A DNA stretch of 64,000 bases from Treponema succinifaciens DSM 2489. Lineage in GTDB: Bacteria; Spirochaetota; Spirochaetia; Treponematales; Treponemataceae. Where the stretch lies: NCBI RefSeq assembly GCF_000195275.1, contig NC_015385.1:2620501-2684500 (forward strand), in the 5' to 3' direction. Made by a program: the position numbers and the translations under genes. Every line of letters starts with the position of its first letter. Positions within the stretch are counted from its first letter, which is position 1. Shown here one piece after another: positions 1-12,620 of this stretch. Below the pieces are notes generated by a model. The model made no database searches. It was not told the origin of the DNA and saw nothing but the letters and a program-made list of their open reading frames with translations.

Positions 1-4742
<4,742 letters not shown>

Positions 4743-4897
4743 CAAATACCTCTTTAGGGGTTATGAACTGGTACGCCCAGACCGCTACAAGCAAAGACTT
4801 TGCTCAGCACGAGAAAAAGCGCCCTATCGGAAATCTCTGTCCCGTCAGATTTATTTTTATTTTCAAGCCAATCTGCAGGCTCTTTTGACAACAAAAG

Positions 4898-4927
4898 CCT
4901 CAGGAAAAGAAAAATCTTTCCCTGAAG
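4898..4927 (-). terminator. Attenuator-like hairpin between rplL and rpoB
   Basis: Read on the minus strand, this is a 13-bp stem with two G-U pairs and a 4-nt loop (arms 4915-4927 and 4898-4910). CTTTT and a second perfect hairpin (CTTTTG/CAAAAG, about 4882-4897) follow. It lies in the 240-nt gap before rpoB, where partial termination is known in other bacteria to set the ratio of ribosomal protein to polymerase subunits. The U-tract is weak, so partial read-through is the likely outcome. The rest of the gap (4743-4897) shows a small palindrome (AGCAAAG/CTTTGCT) and no gene. Confidence 0.55.
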
Positions 4928-4982
4928 CTAGAGTTCAAGTTTTATAAATGTCTTGAAGAAAAACAATCAAGCATCTGCCAGA

Positions 4983-5357
4983 TTATTTCTTGCTAACTTT
5001 TCCACCAGCAGCAGTGATGTCAGCGATGAGCTTGTCAGCATCAGCCTTAGATACTCCCTCTTTTACAACCTGTGGAGCACCAGTAACGATTGCCATTGCT
5101 TCCTTAAGACCAAGACCTGTTGCAGCCTTAACAGCCTTAATAACATCCATTTTCTTTGCTGGATCAATAGATTCAAGAGTAACAGTAAATTCTGTCTGCT
5201 CTTCTTCAGCGGCCGCTGCTGGACCTGCTGCTACTGCTACAGGTGCTGCCGCAGAAACACCGAATTTTTCTTCCATTGCCTTTACGAGATCAGCTGCCTG
5301 CTGAACTGTCATGTTTGCAATTGCTTCAAGAATTTCATCATTTGTAAGAGCTGCCAT
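4983..5357 (-). CDS. rplL: 50S ribosomal protein L7/L12
   Basis: Acidic stalk protein that recruits translation GTPases; 124 residues. The N-terminal dimerisation part ([18 protein letters not shown]) is followed by an Ala-rich hinge at about residues 35-53 and the globular C-terminal domain ([20 protein letters not shown] and [11 protein letters not shown]). The start is ATG 5357, with GGAGA eight nt upstream. A longer in-frame reading to 5411 has no ribosome-binding site and lacks the family N-terminus. The 169-nt gap back to rplJ contains no gene. Confidence 0.97.
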   Translation of the reverse strand: MAALTNDEILEAIANMTVQQAADLVKAMEEKFGVSAAAPVAVAAGPAAAAEEEQTEFTVTLESIDPAKKMDVIKAVKAATGLGLKEAMAIVTGAPQVVKEGVSKADADKLIADITAAGGKVSKK

Positions 5358-5526
5358 ATTGTCTTCTCCGTAATCAAATATGATTAGTAATTTCCGTGCA
5401 GATAAAAACAAACTGTTTCTAAACCCTGCATCGGTTTGTCTGCGGACAGTCGACAGCTATGAAGCCTGACCGCAGGGAAAAATTCCGCTCTGGACATTGC
5501 AAAAAAGCGTTTGTCCTACTGAGAAT

Positions 5527-6123
5527 TTACTCAGCTGCTGGAGCTGGAGCTGCTTCGGCTGCTGGAGCCTCTGCCGCAGGAGCTGCCTCTTCCGCCTTTG
5601 GAGCTGCAGAAGCCGGACCTTCTTTTTCCAGTTTTTCAACATATGCTTGCAATGTTCCAGCAAGTTTTCTTGCAGGTCCATTGATTGCAGACATAAGCAT
5701 TGCGATGAGCTGTTTCTTTCCAGGGAGTTTTGCAAACGCCTCGATTTTTGCAGCATCATAAAGCTCGTCTTCTACCCAAGCGCCTTTTACAACGAGAGCT
5801 GGAGTTTCTTTCGCAAAGTCAAACAAAACTTTTGCAGACTCGTTAGCCTCTTCCTTAATCATGGCAATGGCCGTTGGTCCAGAAAGATACTGAGCAACTG
5901 CATCATTCTTCATTTCGTCAAAAGCTACACGCGCAAAGTTATTCTTGATAACCTTGAACTGTGAATTCTTTTCACGCAAAGAATGGCGGAGCTTTGAAAT
6001 CTGCTCAACAGTAAGTCCTCTGTATTCAACAAAGATAAAATCTTTATATTCACTAAGAACTTTCTTTGCTTCTTCAATAGCCTGTGCTTTGCTAGGCTGA
6101 ATCTTTTTTGCCAAAATAGCCAT
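5527..6123 (-). CDS. rplJ: 50S ribosomal protein L10 with Ala/Pro-rich tail
   Basis: Base of the L7/L12 stalk; 198 residues starting MAILAKKIQPSKAQAIEEAK. The family motifs FVEYRGLTVEQ and SGPTAIAM are present. The last roughly 30 residues form a low-complexity Ala/Pro/Glu tail (for example AEEAAPAAEAPAAEAAPAP) that goes beyond the usual L10 core of about 170 residues. The ATG overlaps the rplA stop codon by one base (TAATG), so translation is coupled. The tail resembles the Ala-rich hinge of L7/L12; whether it extends the stalk is unknown. Confidence 0.96.
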   Translation of the reverse strand: MAILAKKIQPSKAQAIEEAKKVLSEYKDFIFVEYRGLTVEQISKLRHSLREKNSQFKVIKNNFARVAFDEMKNDAVAQYLSGPTAIAMIKEEANESAKVLFDFAKETPALVVKGAWVEDELYDAAKIEAFAKLPGKKQLIAMLMSAINGPARKLAGTLQAYVEKLEKEGPASAAPKAEEAAPAAEAPAAEAAPAPAAE

Positions 6124-6800
6124 TATTCTGCCTCCTTAAAGTCAATCCAAACACCAGGTCCCATTGAAGAGCTGATTGAAACAGAGCGTACAAATCCTAC
6201 TTTTGCATCAGCCGGCTTTTTGCGCTCAAGTTCTGTGAGGAAAACTTTTACGTTTTCAGCAGTGTCCTTTGAATCCATGGAAACTTTTCCAACAGGAATA
6301 TGAACAACACCTGTCTTGTCTGCGCGGAATTCTGTGCGTCCCTTTTTGAGCTCAGCAACAGCCTGCGCAATGTTTGGTGTTACAGTTCCTGTCTTAGGGT
6401 TTGGCATAAGACCTTTGCGTCCCAAAACCATACCAAGACGACCAACGTCTTTCATCATGTCTGGAGTAGCAACTGCAACATCAAAATCAAGCCATCCGCC
6501 CTTTACTTTTTCAATGTACTCTGTACCTGCGTAAGTTGCACCTGCATCAAGAGCTTCTTTTACACGGTCATCTTTACAGAAAACAAGAACGCGCTTTTCA
6601 GCAGTAAACTGATGCGGGAATACAAGAGTATCACGTACAGTCTGGTTTTTTTCCAGCTTAAGGGAAACTGAAAGCTCAACTGTCTCATCGAACTTTACAT
6701 AGTGAAGATCTTTTACAAGCTGGCAAGCTTCTGAAATTCCATAAGCCTTTGCCGGATCATACTTCTTCAATGATTCGCGGTATTTCTTTCCGTGCTTCAT
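6123..6800 (-). CDS. rplA: 50S ribosomal protein L1
   Basis: L1 stalk protein that moves deacylated tRNA at the E site; it is also commonly the translational repressor of the rplK-rplA mRNA. It has 225 residues beginning [20 protein letters not shown], with the conserved GRKGLMPNPKTGTVTPN segment and the terminal SSSMGPGVWID motif. It is joined head-to-tail to rplK and rplJ by one-base TAATG overlaps at both ends. A candidate L1-binding stem lies upstream of rplK at 7259-7280. Confidence 0.97.
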   Translation of the reverse strand: MKHGKKYRESLKKYDPAKAYGISEACQLVKDLHYVKFDETVELSVSLKLEKNQTVRDTLVFPHQFTAEKRVLVFCKDDRVKEALDAGATYAGTEYIEKVKGGWLDFDVAVATPDMMKDVGRLGMVLGRKGLMPNPKTGTVTPNIAQAVAELKKGRTEFRADKTGVVHIPVGKVSMDSKDTAENVKVFLTELERKKPADAKVGFVRSVSISSSMGPGVWIDFKEAE

Positions 6801-7234
6801 TATTCAGCCTCCACTTCTACGCCCATACTGCGAGCAGTACCAGCGATGATTTTCTTAGCAGCCTCAATGTCGTTTGCGTTAAGATCAGGAAGTTTCTGTT
6901 TTGCAATTTCTTCAAGGGACGCTTTTGAAAGTTTTCCAACTTTGTTGCGAAGCGGATTTCCAGAACCTTTCTGGATTCCAACAGCCTTTTTAATAAGAAC
7001 AGCTGCAGGAGGAGTCTTGAGAATAAATGTGTAAGATTTGTCCTGATAGACAGTGATGACTACAGGGATAATAAGTCCCTTCTCCATGCTCTTTGTGCGG
7101 TCATTGAATTCCTGAACGAACTTAGGCGCAGAAACTCCATGAGGTCCAAGAGCCGGTCCAATAGGTGGAGCTGGTGTAGCAGCGCCGGCAGGGCACTGAA
7201 GTTTAATGACAGCTGTAACCTTTTTTGTGGCCAT
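6800..7234 (-). CDS. rplK: 50S ribosomal protein L11
   Basis: L11 of the GTPase-associated centre; 144 residues starting [20 protein letters not shown]. The Pro-rich N-terminal switch ([14 protein letters not shown]) and the C-terminal rRNA-binding motif ending [11 protein letters not shown] are typical. The ATG at 7234 has AAGGAG upstream. It is the first gene after a terminator at 7325-7350, so it probably heads its own transcript rplK-rplA-rplJ-rplL-(rpoBC), with part of its transcription arriving by read-through from nusG. Confidence 0.97.
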   Translation of the reverse strand: MATKKVTAVIKLQCPAGAATPAPPIGPALGPHGVSAPKFVQEFNDRTKSMEKGLIIPVVITVYQDKSYTFILKTPPAAVLIKKAVGIQKGSGNPLRNKVGKLSKASLEEIAKQKLPDLNANDIEAAKKIIAGTARSMGVEVEAE

Positions 7235-7258
7235 AATGTATCTCCTTACATTGGTGGT

Positions 7259-7280
7259 GGGTATCAGATTTTCTGAACCC
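7259..7280 (-). promoter_or_regulatory. Candidate L1-binding autoregulatory stem in the rplK leader
   Basis: On the minus strand, GGG pairs with CCC and CAGA pairs with TCTG. The two short stems are separated by an asymmetric internal loop (TT opposite ATA). This is the general shape of the ribosomal L1 target, which mimics 23S rRNA, and it sits 25 nt before the rplK ATG, where L1 control is known in other bacteria. The assignment rests on shape and place only. Confidence 0.4.
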
Positions 7281-7324
7281 TAGCGAAATGCCTATGTCCA
7301 ACGGACTTGCACTTCTCCCAAATT

Positions 7325-7350
7325 AAGAAAAAAGCATTCATTGCGAATGC
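7325..7350 (-). terminator. Rho-independent terminator after nusG
   Basis: Minus-strand GCATTC/GAATGC stem (7334-7339 with 7345-7350) with a 5-nt loop, followed directly by TTTTTTC. It lies 80 nt past the nusG stop and 90 nt before rplK, and so splits the tRNA-Thr...nusG unit from rplKAJL-rpoBC. Confidence 0.75.
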
Positions 7351-7427
7351 AAAATTCTATCAAACATCAGAGCCAGCTTTAAAAATAATAATTAAAACCG
7401 GCATAAAAATTAAACTGCAAAAACAAC

Positions 7428-7985
7428 CTATATTTTTTCAACTTGAAGAACATCAACTTCTACAGGAGTTGCTCTTCCAAAAATCTGAACATTAACACGG
7501 AGCTTGTTCTTTTCTGTATTTATATCTTCGATAGCACCGCTGAAAGTCGCAAAAGGACCTTCTGTGATTTTTACAGTCTCGCCAACTTCAAAATTCTGCT
7601 TAATGCGAACCTGCTTTTCACCTTTAAGCTCGCCAGCCATCTGCAAGATGTTTTTTGCTTCATCTGTGGAAATTGGGCGTGGCTTTTCAGAAGGCTTAAC
7701 GCCAACAAAACCAGTTACACCCTGAACACGACGGATTAAAGAGCAGGTATTCTTCCAGCCAATCTGCGGAAGATCCATTTCAATCATAATGTAGCCAGGA
7801 AGAATCAAATTATTGCGGACGTGTTTTTTTCCATTTGAAATTTCAACAACTTCTTCCATTGGAACTTTTACTTGAAAAACAATATTCGAATCAAGTTTCT
7901 GCTCAGTGAGCATGGTTGCCAATGTTCTTTGAATTTTTTGTTCGTATCCCGAATAAGTCTGAAGAATATACCAGCTTCTTGCCAT
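7428..7985 (-). CDS. nusG: Transcription termination/antitermination factor NusG
   Basis: NusG binds the RNA polymerase clamp and couples transcription to Rho or to the ribosome. It has 185 residues starting MARSWYILQTYSGYEQKIQ. The NGN domain covers about residues 1-120. The C-terminal KOW domain is recognisable from VGETVKITEGPFATFSG. The ATG at 7985 has GGGGAG seven nt upstream. It lies 9 nt after secE, as in most bacteria. Confidence 0.97.
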   Translation of the reverse strand: MARSWYILQTYSGYEQKIQRTLATMLTEQKLDSNIVFQVKVPMEEVVEISNGKKHVRNNLILPGYIMIEMDLPQIGWKNTCSLIRRVQGVTGFVGVKPSEKPRPISTDEAKNILQMAGELKGEKQVRIKQNFEVGETVKITEGPFATFSGAIEDINTEKNKLRVNVQIFGRATPVEVDVLQVEKI

Positions 7986-7994
7986 TTGACTCCC

Positions 7995-8174
7995 CTAGAA
8001 TACGAGGCGTAGGCCTTCTGTAAACAACCAGTCAAGAAAGCCAAGAATCAATGCGACAATAATTGTAGAGATGAAAACAACCTTTGTAGAAGAAAGAACG
8101 TCGCTGCGTGTAGGCCAAGTTACTTTTCTAAGCTCTCCGGCACATTCTTTAAAAAACTGAAAAATCTTTTTCAT
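7995..8174 (-). CDS. secE: Preprotein translocase subunit SecE
   Basis: Small essential subunit of the SecYEG channel; 59 residues (MKKIFQFFKECAGELRKVTW). It has the conserved amphipathic KVTWPTR motif followed by one membrane helix (VVFISTIIVALILGFLDWLF). The start at 8174 is placed by GAGG six nt upstream. Another ATG at 8180 abuts that site and is less likely. A longer frame reading runs into the tRNA-Trp gene and is not real. Confidence 0.93.
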   Translation of the reverse strand: MKKIFQFFKECAGELRKVTWPTRSDVLSSTKVVFISTIIVALILGFLDWLFTEGLRLVF

Positions 8175-8200
8175 TTTCATCCTCGTCTTTTGTAAATTAA

Positions 8201-8273
8201 CAGGCCAGGCAGGACTCGAACCCGCGACAACCGGTTTTGGAGACCGGGACTCTACCAACTGAGCTACTGACCT
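8201..8273 (-). tRNA. tRNA-Trp (CCA)
   Basis: Full cloverleaf on the minus strand. The acceptor stem is AGGTCAG/CTGGCCT, and the D arm contains AGCTCAGTTGGTAGAG. The anticodon stem CCGGT/ACCGG closes the loop CTCCAAA (anticodon CCA), and the T loop is TTCGAGT. The 3' CCA is not encoded. It lies between rpmG and secE, a common bacterial placement. Confidence 0.95.
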
Positions 8274-8310
8274 AAAATATATTCAGCCTCCCTATAAGAA
8301 GGCATATATT

Positions 8311-8487
8311 TTATTTGGCTTTTGTTTCCTTATGAAGGATTTCCTTGCGGCAGAACGGGCAGTACTTGTTCTTTTCAAGTTTGCCAGTGATATTCTTGCG
8401 GTTTTTGTATGTTGTGTAATTTCTGCGTTTGCATTCTGTGCACTGCAATGCAATGATTTCTACGGCTGACTTTTTCTTGCTTGCCAT
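8311..8487 (-). CDS. rpmG: 50S ribosomal protein L33
   Basis: Small zinc-ribbon protein of the large subunit; 58 residues reading [20 protein letters not shown] at the start, with CTEC and CPFC zinc-binding pairs. The ATG at 8487 has GAGGAG upstream. It sits between tRNA-Thr and tRNA-Trp within the same transcript. All four cysteines are present, so this is the zinc-binding form. Confidence 0.95.
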   Translation of the reverse strand: MASKKKSAVEIIALQCTECKRRNYTTYKNRKNITGKLEKNKYCPFCRKEILHKETKAK

Positions 8488-8518
8488 AATATTTGCTCCT
8501 CTGTTTTTCTAATCTTAT

Positions 8519-8591
8519 AGCTCCCGAGCGGAATCGGACCGCTGACCTCATCGTTACCAACGATGTGCTCTACCGACTGAGCTACAAGAGC
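8519..8591 (-). tRNA. tRNA-Thr (GGT)
   Basis: Cloverleaf on the minus strand. The acceptor stem GCTCTTG/CGGGAGC has two G-U pairs, the D arm is AGCTCAGTCGGTAGAGC, the anticodon stem CATCG/CGATG closes the loop TTGGTAA (anticodon GGT), and the T loop is TCCGATT. CCA is not encoded. It is the first gene downstream of the promoter at 8631-8659. Confidence 0.94.
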
Positions 8592-8630
8592 ATAGGGATA
8601 ATATTCCCTTGAAAAATGGTATGTTTTGGA

Positions 8631-8659
8631 AATATAACTTAATAGAAAAAATATGTCAA
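8631..8659 (-). promoter_or_regulatory. Sigma70-type promoter of the tRNA-Thr...nusG unit
   Basis: Minus strand: a perfect -35 TTGACA (8654-8659), a 17-nt spacer and -10 TATATT (8631-8636), 39 nt before the tRNA-Thr 5' end. It is the only strong promoter seen ahead of this operon. Confidence 0.8.
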
Positions 8660-8713
8660 TAAGAGATTCTCGAATTTGTTGAAATTCAAATAAGATTTTT
8701 CGGAGCAACAACT

Positions 8714-9577
8714 TTACGAGCGGCATTCCTGCGTAAAGGTTGTATGCGGAGGAACAGACTTTGTAATCCAAGTATTTCCGCCTATTACGCAGCCTTCTCC
8801 AATGACGGTGTTTCCGCCTAGAATCGTGGCATTGGCGTAAATTGTAACGTTGTCTTCTATTGTTGGGTGGCGTTTTTTGTTCATAAGCTCCTTTTTTACG
8901 CTCAAAGCTCCCAGCGTAACGCCTTGGTAAATCTTTACATTGTTGCCGATAATGCAGCTTTCGCCGATTACAACACCAGTTCCATGGTCAATAAAAAAAC
9001 TTTCGCCTATTTTGGCACCCGGATTTATATCAATTCCAGTATGGCTGTGCGCGTACTCGCTCATTATGCGCGGAATAACAGGAACTCCGTTTTCAGTAAG
9101 AAAATGCGCAATCCTATAAACTGAAATCGCTTCAAGGCACGGATACGAAACTATTACTTCCTCACTGGACTTTGCAGCCGGATCTCCAGCATTGGCAGCC
9201 TGAACATCAAGCCCGATTTTTCTGCGGATTTCTGGAATTTCCTCAATAAGCGCGAGAGAAGCCTTTTCCGCAAGGTTAAAACAGTGAGAAAGCTCCACTT
9301 TGTCGTTCTGGACAACAAAAGAAAGGGCTTTTTTAATTTCGCGGGTAAGCATTGAAACTATGCGGTTCACACGCTCGCCTGTAACAAACCTCAATGTAAG
9401 CGAATCAATTTCTTCCGCAACCCTGTAGCCTGGAAAAATCAAGCACTGAATGTCCTTTAGAACCGTTATGACATTTTCCCTGTTTGGAAACTTCATGGCT
9501 TCATCAAGGTTGATTCCTCCGTACTTTTGGTAAGACTCAAGTATTTTTTCTACGGCAGTGTCAATTGTCGCGCTCAT
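8714..9577 (-). CDS. cysE: Serine O-acetyltransferase (EpsC/SrpH type)
   Basis: Makes O-acetylserine from serine and acetyl-CoA, the first step of cysteine synthesis. It has 287 residues: an alpha-helical N-terminal part (about 1-175) and a left-handed beta-helix of hexapeptide repeats. Markers are GIDINPGAKIG, the catalytic-loop HGTGVVIGE, and YQGVTLGA. The long N-terminal region fits the EpsC/SrpH subgroup rather than E. coli CysE. The ATG at 9577 has GAGG seven nt upstream. No O-acetylserine sulfhydrylase is adjacent. Confidence 0.9.
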   Translation of the reverse strand: MSATIDTAVEKILESYQKYGGINLDEAMKFPNRENVITVLKDIQCLIFPGYRVAEEIDSLTLRFVTGERVNRIVSMLTREIKKALSFVVQNDKVELSHCFNLAEKASLALIEEIPEIRRKIGLDVQAANAGDPAAKSSEEVIVSYPCLEAISVYRIAHFLTENGVPVIPRIMSEYAHSHTGIDINPGAKIGESFFIDHGTGVVIGESCIIGNNVKIYQGVTLGALSVKKELMNKKRHPTIEDNVTIYANATILGGNTVIGEGCVIGGNTWITKSVPPHTTFTQECRS

Positions 9578-9613
9578 AAGACCTCGCTTTTAATTTTCCG
9601 CAAAGCAAACTGG

Positions 9614-10120
9614 CTAGCTCCAGTACTTTTTGCCCCAGTTTTCAAAATTCCATTCATCGGAATATTCATTGCATTCATAGTCAATGTAATATAAAAGTCC
9701 ATTCTGTACAATAAAATTTGTAGGATAATAATCAATATTAAGGTGAAGCGGATAAAGTTTGCGGCACATTTCTTCTACTTGGGCGATGTATTCGGGTTTT
9801 ACAAGATTTTCCTTGGCAAGCTGCTCGATTGTAGAACCGTCAATATATTCCTTTAAAATACGCTCATTCTGAACATCATGCGCAATCATAAGCGGAATTC
9901 TTATGCCCGCATTTTTCAGCCGCTCATAATCGTTAAGTTCCGCCATTATCTTGTTGCCAAACTGATAATAGCTGCACGGCTCGTGGTGAATCTGCTTGAG
10001 AACAAAAAAACTTCCACCGCAAGAAGCAAGATACGAATATCCGCCCTTGCCTTTGCCCAAAAGCTTTTCAAGTTGATAATCCTTATCGCTTAATGAAATA
10101 CAAGAATTAAGCTCAAGCAT
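9614..10120 (-). CDS. Small protein-kinase-like phosphotransferase
   Basis: 168-residue protein from ATG 10120, chosen because AAGGAGAG lies seven nt upstream; a longer reading to 10231 has no such site. It looks like a minimal kinase fold. A Gly-rich loop (LGKGKGGYSYLA, about residues 19-30) is followed by an invariant-Lys strand (FFVLKQI). Near the C-terminus, DYYPTNFIVQNG recalls the catalytic-loop D..xxN and the following IDYE recalls the metal-binding DFG/DYE. Its length is below that of classical Ser/Thr kinases and resembles lipopolysaccharide-kinase/Bud32-like small kinases. Substrate unknown. It is the first gene of the accessory stretch. Confidence 0.6.
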   Translation of the reverse strand: MLELNSCISLSDKDYQLEKLLGKGKGGYSYLASCGGSFFVLKQIHHEPCSYYQFGNKIMAELNDYERLKNAGIRIPLMIAHDVQNERILKEYIDGSTIEQLAKENLVKPEYIAQVEEMCRKLYPLHLNIDYYPTNFIVQNGLLYYIDYECNEYSDEWNFENWGKKYWS

Positions 10121-10247
10121 AAAGCCACTCTCCTTGTTTGGTTTAGTTTTTGTAATTGGTGAAAAACTCGGCGAGAATTCAAGGAAAACACGGCGAGTGT
10201 TTTTGAGACAATAAAAAAATAATGAATGCACAAAAAAATGCGAAAAT

Positions 10248-10514
10248 TCACTTTAAAGGGCAATTATTCATTCTTGCCCAACGCAGAACTTCATTTAATC
10301 GGGTTTGACAGTTTTCTTTGCCTACACTTTGAAGCCAAGAAAGGTTATCAATATCAATTCTAAACGAAATCATCTTCTTTGCAGGTTTATAATATTTGAA
10401 CTGACCTCTGTCAAAATCAGATTCTGTTAGCTCACGAGCATCAGACAAATCAATGTCATCGTAGGATTTTCCATTTTTTTCACATTTAGCAATAAGCTCT
10501 TCTAAGTCTTTCAA
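10248..10514 (-). CDS. brnA: BrnA-type antitoxin
   Basis: About 88 residues. The C-terminal half (KKMISFRIDIDNLSWLQSVG and QTRLNEVLRWAR) is the ribbon-helix-helix DNA-binding region typical of BrnA, which neutralises BrnT and represses the operon. The start is set at TTG 10514 because GGGAGG lies six nt before it. An ATG further upstream in frame (about 10544) has no ribosome-binding site. It overlaps the toxin gene by 29 nt, the expected toxin-first order. Confidence 0.75.
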   Translation of the reverse strand: MKDLEELIAKCEKNGKSYDDIDLSDARELTESDFDRGQFKYYKPAKKMISFRIDIDNLSWLQSVGKENCQTRLNEVLRWARMNNCPLK

Positions 10515-10806
10515 AGTACACCTCCCGCTCTTTTGGCGTTGCATCACGAGCAGTTATTATATGAATGCGCTCTTCTTCTGTGTAGCTTACTTGTAGCACA
10601 AGGCATTTTTCCTCAATAATTCCAAGACCAAAATATCTAGCTTGCTCCTCATCTGAATGCTCAATATCATAAATTTCATAAAAATAAGGATCGTTAAAAA
10701 TTTTTTCAACTTCTTTGAATGAATAATGATGCTTTTTTATGTTTGCTTCATTTTTATCTGACCACCACTCAAAGAGACCATCAATTTCCAACTCACCTTT
10801 CAACAA
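10486..10806 (-). CDS. brnT: BrnT-family ribonuclease toxin
   Basis: About 106 residues of the BrnT (DUF497) family: FEWWSDKNEANIKKHHYSF matches the family opening W..K...N..KH..SF. The later part YFGLGIIEEKCLVLQVSYTE and IITARDATPKERE matches the conserved RvISAR..s..E region. BrnT is an mRNA-cleaving toxin. There is no in-frame ATG near the N-terminus. TTG 10806 is preceded by AGGCGG, and a TTG at 10791 by AAAGGTGAG, so the exact start is uncertain. A TATAAT-like box lies just upstream. Confidence 0.8.
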   Translation of the reverse strand: MLKGELEIDGLFEWWSDKNEANIKKHHYSFKEVEKIFNDPYFYEIYDIEHSDEEQARYFGLGIIEEKCLVLQVSYTEEERIHIITARDATPKEREVYFERLRRAYC

Positions 10807-10886
10807 TTATTACCGCCTATCTATAATTATATATACTAAAAGTTCAAAAGTATATATAAAAACTGCAATATCCTTGATAATTTTTT

Positions 10887-10950
10887 TTACTTTATAGTAC
10901 GAGCTATGCGGAAACCGTTTCTATTTAACTTTTAAGTATAGAGCGTATTG
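10887..10950 (-). pseudogene. Remnant of the 3' end of an FGE-sulfatase-like gene
   Basis: Minus-strand codons read NRNGFRIARTIK then a stop, nearly the same as the last residues of the protein ending at 12621 (NRNGFRIVRTVK). The match continues upstream without length change (CTCTATACT shared), but an in-frame TAA interrupts it. Only the C-terminal tip is left. The copy is in direct orientation to the intact 3' end 1.7 kb away, and the KAP gene lies between them. Confidence 0.75.
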
Positions 10951-10969
10951 ATAATATATTGTTTTAAAA

Positions 10970-12364
10970 CTAAAAAAGCATTGTGTGCATTATCTCATCA
11001 TATTTTGAGAGAAAAACTTTATCCTCTGCTATAAAATCAAAATAAATTTTTTGAGCATAAAAGCCAGAATTTTCTATAATATTTGCCAAAAATTTCATAA
11101 GATATGATTTTTCATCACAAATAAAAAAATTATCTGATTTTGCGGCATAATCAGTATAAAGAGTTTTACTCAAACAGAAAAAATCCTTAAGATTTTCAGC
11201 AAGCTGCTTGTATTTGCCAGCATAAGGATTAGGTGAAAATTCAACGTCCTTAAAAACTAACGTAAATGTGCCGTTTGAATTGTTTGTTACCACGCAAAGA
11301 TTCTTGGAATGAAAAACGTAAGACGCTATACAGCTTACAATTTCATAAATCAAAATCGCATAGCTACAAAGTTCTGGTTTTACTCCAGTCGCCAGTGTCA
11401 TTTTGTGGCAAAGCTCAACTTGGCTGAATATTTTTTCCTGAAGCCTGCGGTCAATTCCGCTGAACATTTCTGCTAAAAATTCTTCAAGAAAGTTCTCATT
11501 AAAATTAATCGGAGCACCAGCAGAATTATCTCTTGTCCACTCGCAAAACGTTTTTTCAAGTCCGTTCATCACTTCCAAGGATTTATCCGGCTTGCCGTTT
11601 GACAAAGGAATTGAAATGTCAATAAATTTTTGAAGATATGAATCAACAAATTGCATTATATTATGCTCCGGAGTCGTCTTTAAAAAATTCTTTCCAAAGA
11701 CCTTGCAAATGCTGTCTGCCAAATTAAATTTATCAATGGAGATAATCTGAAAAACCTGCATTTTATTGCAAACATGATGAAGCCTCTCCAAAACTTTTAT
11801 CGCATATTCTGGCAAGCAGCGGTCTAGCTCATCAACAACGAGGAGGATTTTGAAATCAGAATTTAACTCAGATAAAACTTTTCTCACTTGTTTTAATGCA
11901 TTGGATAATGGCAATAAAGTATTAAAATCTTCATCGGTTAATGCAGCATCATGCAAAGCCGCATTTGTATTCTTTATTGCATCAAATGTATCTGAAAGAT
12001 TTACACCAAGTTTCTTTTCTGTTATTACACCAACAATTTTAGATAAAGCTAAAATTGAACTAGATACAACATTTGCCCTGCTGCCTATTTCTTTTACTTT
12101 TTTAATTTGTCTTAGCGACTCCAGCATCACTGAAAGCAATGCGACAAGCGGCTCTTCATAAAAATCATTCTCCCAAGCGTTGTAGTGAAAAATCAAATAT
12201 TCATCATTAGGCAACTGGGATTCAAGCGCGTCCAAAATCCAAGTTTTTCCGCTGCCCCAGTCTCCGTCAATGGCAACAGAAAAGCCGTTCTTATTATTGG
12301 ATTGATTTGCGATTATGTTTTTTAGAAGAGTTATAAACGGCTGGCGGGAAAGATGGTCGGTCAT
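10970..12364 (-). CDS. KAP-family P-loop NTPase
   Basis: 464 residues. Walker A GDWGSGKT at about residues 34-41 and Walker B LLVVDELDRC at about 168-177, followed by CNKMQVFQIISIDKF, are diagnostic of KAP NTPases. Members are often found in mobile or defence-related islands and some are membrane-tethered. No transmembrane segment of the Kidins220 type is obvious here, so it is probably cytosolic or peripheral. The start at 12364 has GGAG about 13 nt upstream, longer than usual. The sequence is more A+T-rich than its neighbours and is bracketed by direct repeats of an unrelated gene end, which suggests insertion. Function unknown. Confidence 0.8.
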   Translation of the reverse strand: MTDHLSRQPFITLLKNIIANQSNNKNGFSVAIDGDWGSGKTWILDALESQLPNDEYLIFHYNAWENDFYEEPLVALLSVMLESLRQIKKVKEIGSRANVVSSSILALSKIVGVITEKKLGVNLSDTFDAIKNTNAALHDAALTDEDFNTLLPLSNALKQVRKVLSELNSDFKILLVVDELDRCLPEYAIKVLERLHHVCNKMQVFQIISIDKFNLADSICKVFGKNFLKTTPEHNIMQFVDSYLQKFIDISIPLSNGKPDKSLEVMNGLEKTFCEWTRDNSAGAPINFNENFLEEFLAEMFSGIDRRLQEKIFSQVELCHKMTLATGVKPELCSYAILIYEIVSCIASYVFHSKNLCVVTNNSNGTFTLVFKDVEFSPNPYAGKYKQLAENLKDFFCLSKTLYTDYAAKSDNFFICDEKSYLMKFLANIIENSGFYAQKIYFDFIAEDKVFLSKYDEIMHTMLF

Positions 12365-12526
12365 AGTTTGTTAATCACTCCAAAGACTATAGTAATTTAC
12401 AGATTTTAATTTCTATTGCAGATTTTCTTTAGAGATACCTTTTAAACCATGCGAAAGCAGTAGTTCAACTTTATTTTCAACCAATAAAGGAAGCTTGTCA
12501 TATTATGTTTTCAAAAAAGGTCTCCT

Positions 12527-12572
12527 AAAAAAATAGCCTTGCTGGGTGCGCATTGTTAAGAGGCGTGCAAGG
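12527..12572 (-). terminator. Probable terminator after the FGE-like gene
   Basis: Minus strand: CCTTGC pairs with GCAAGG (12567-12572 with 12537-12542) across a long loop that can pair further, followed by CTATTTTTTT. It lies 50 nt past the stop at 12621. The rest of 12365-12526 holds a 29-codon open stretch without a start (about 12413-12502, minus) that looks like a gene remnant, and nothing else recognisable. Confidence 0.45.
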
Positions 12573-12620
12573 TCTAGTTGGGGTTAATATAGTATGGTTA
12601 TTGGCAAAAGTCAATGATTT

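Noticed and set aside
5457-5761. Overlapping frames (Leu/Gln-rich and Ala/Gly-rich) opposite or out of frame with the rplJ tail
   Set aside because: They result from the repetitive GCT/GCA codons of the Ala-rich tail; low-complexity products without start signals.
8175-8258. SecE with a 28-residue N-terminal extension
   Set aside because: The extension is the tRNA-Trp sequence read as protein; GAGG places the start at 8174.
12530-12620. Integron-like attC site (GTTAAGAGGC and GCCTCTTAAC motifs) near the KAP gene
   Set aside because: T. denticola has a chromosomal integron, so this was considered. No paired R'/R'' sites at the right spacing, no repeats at the other gene borders and no integrase in the window.
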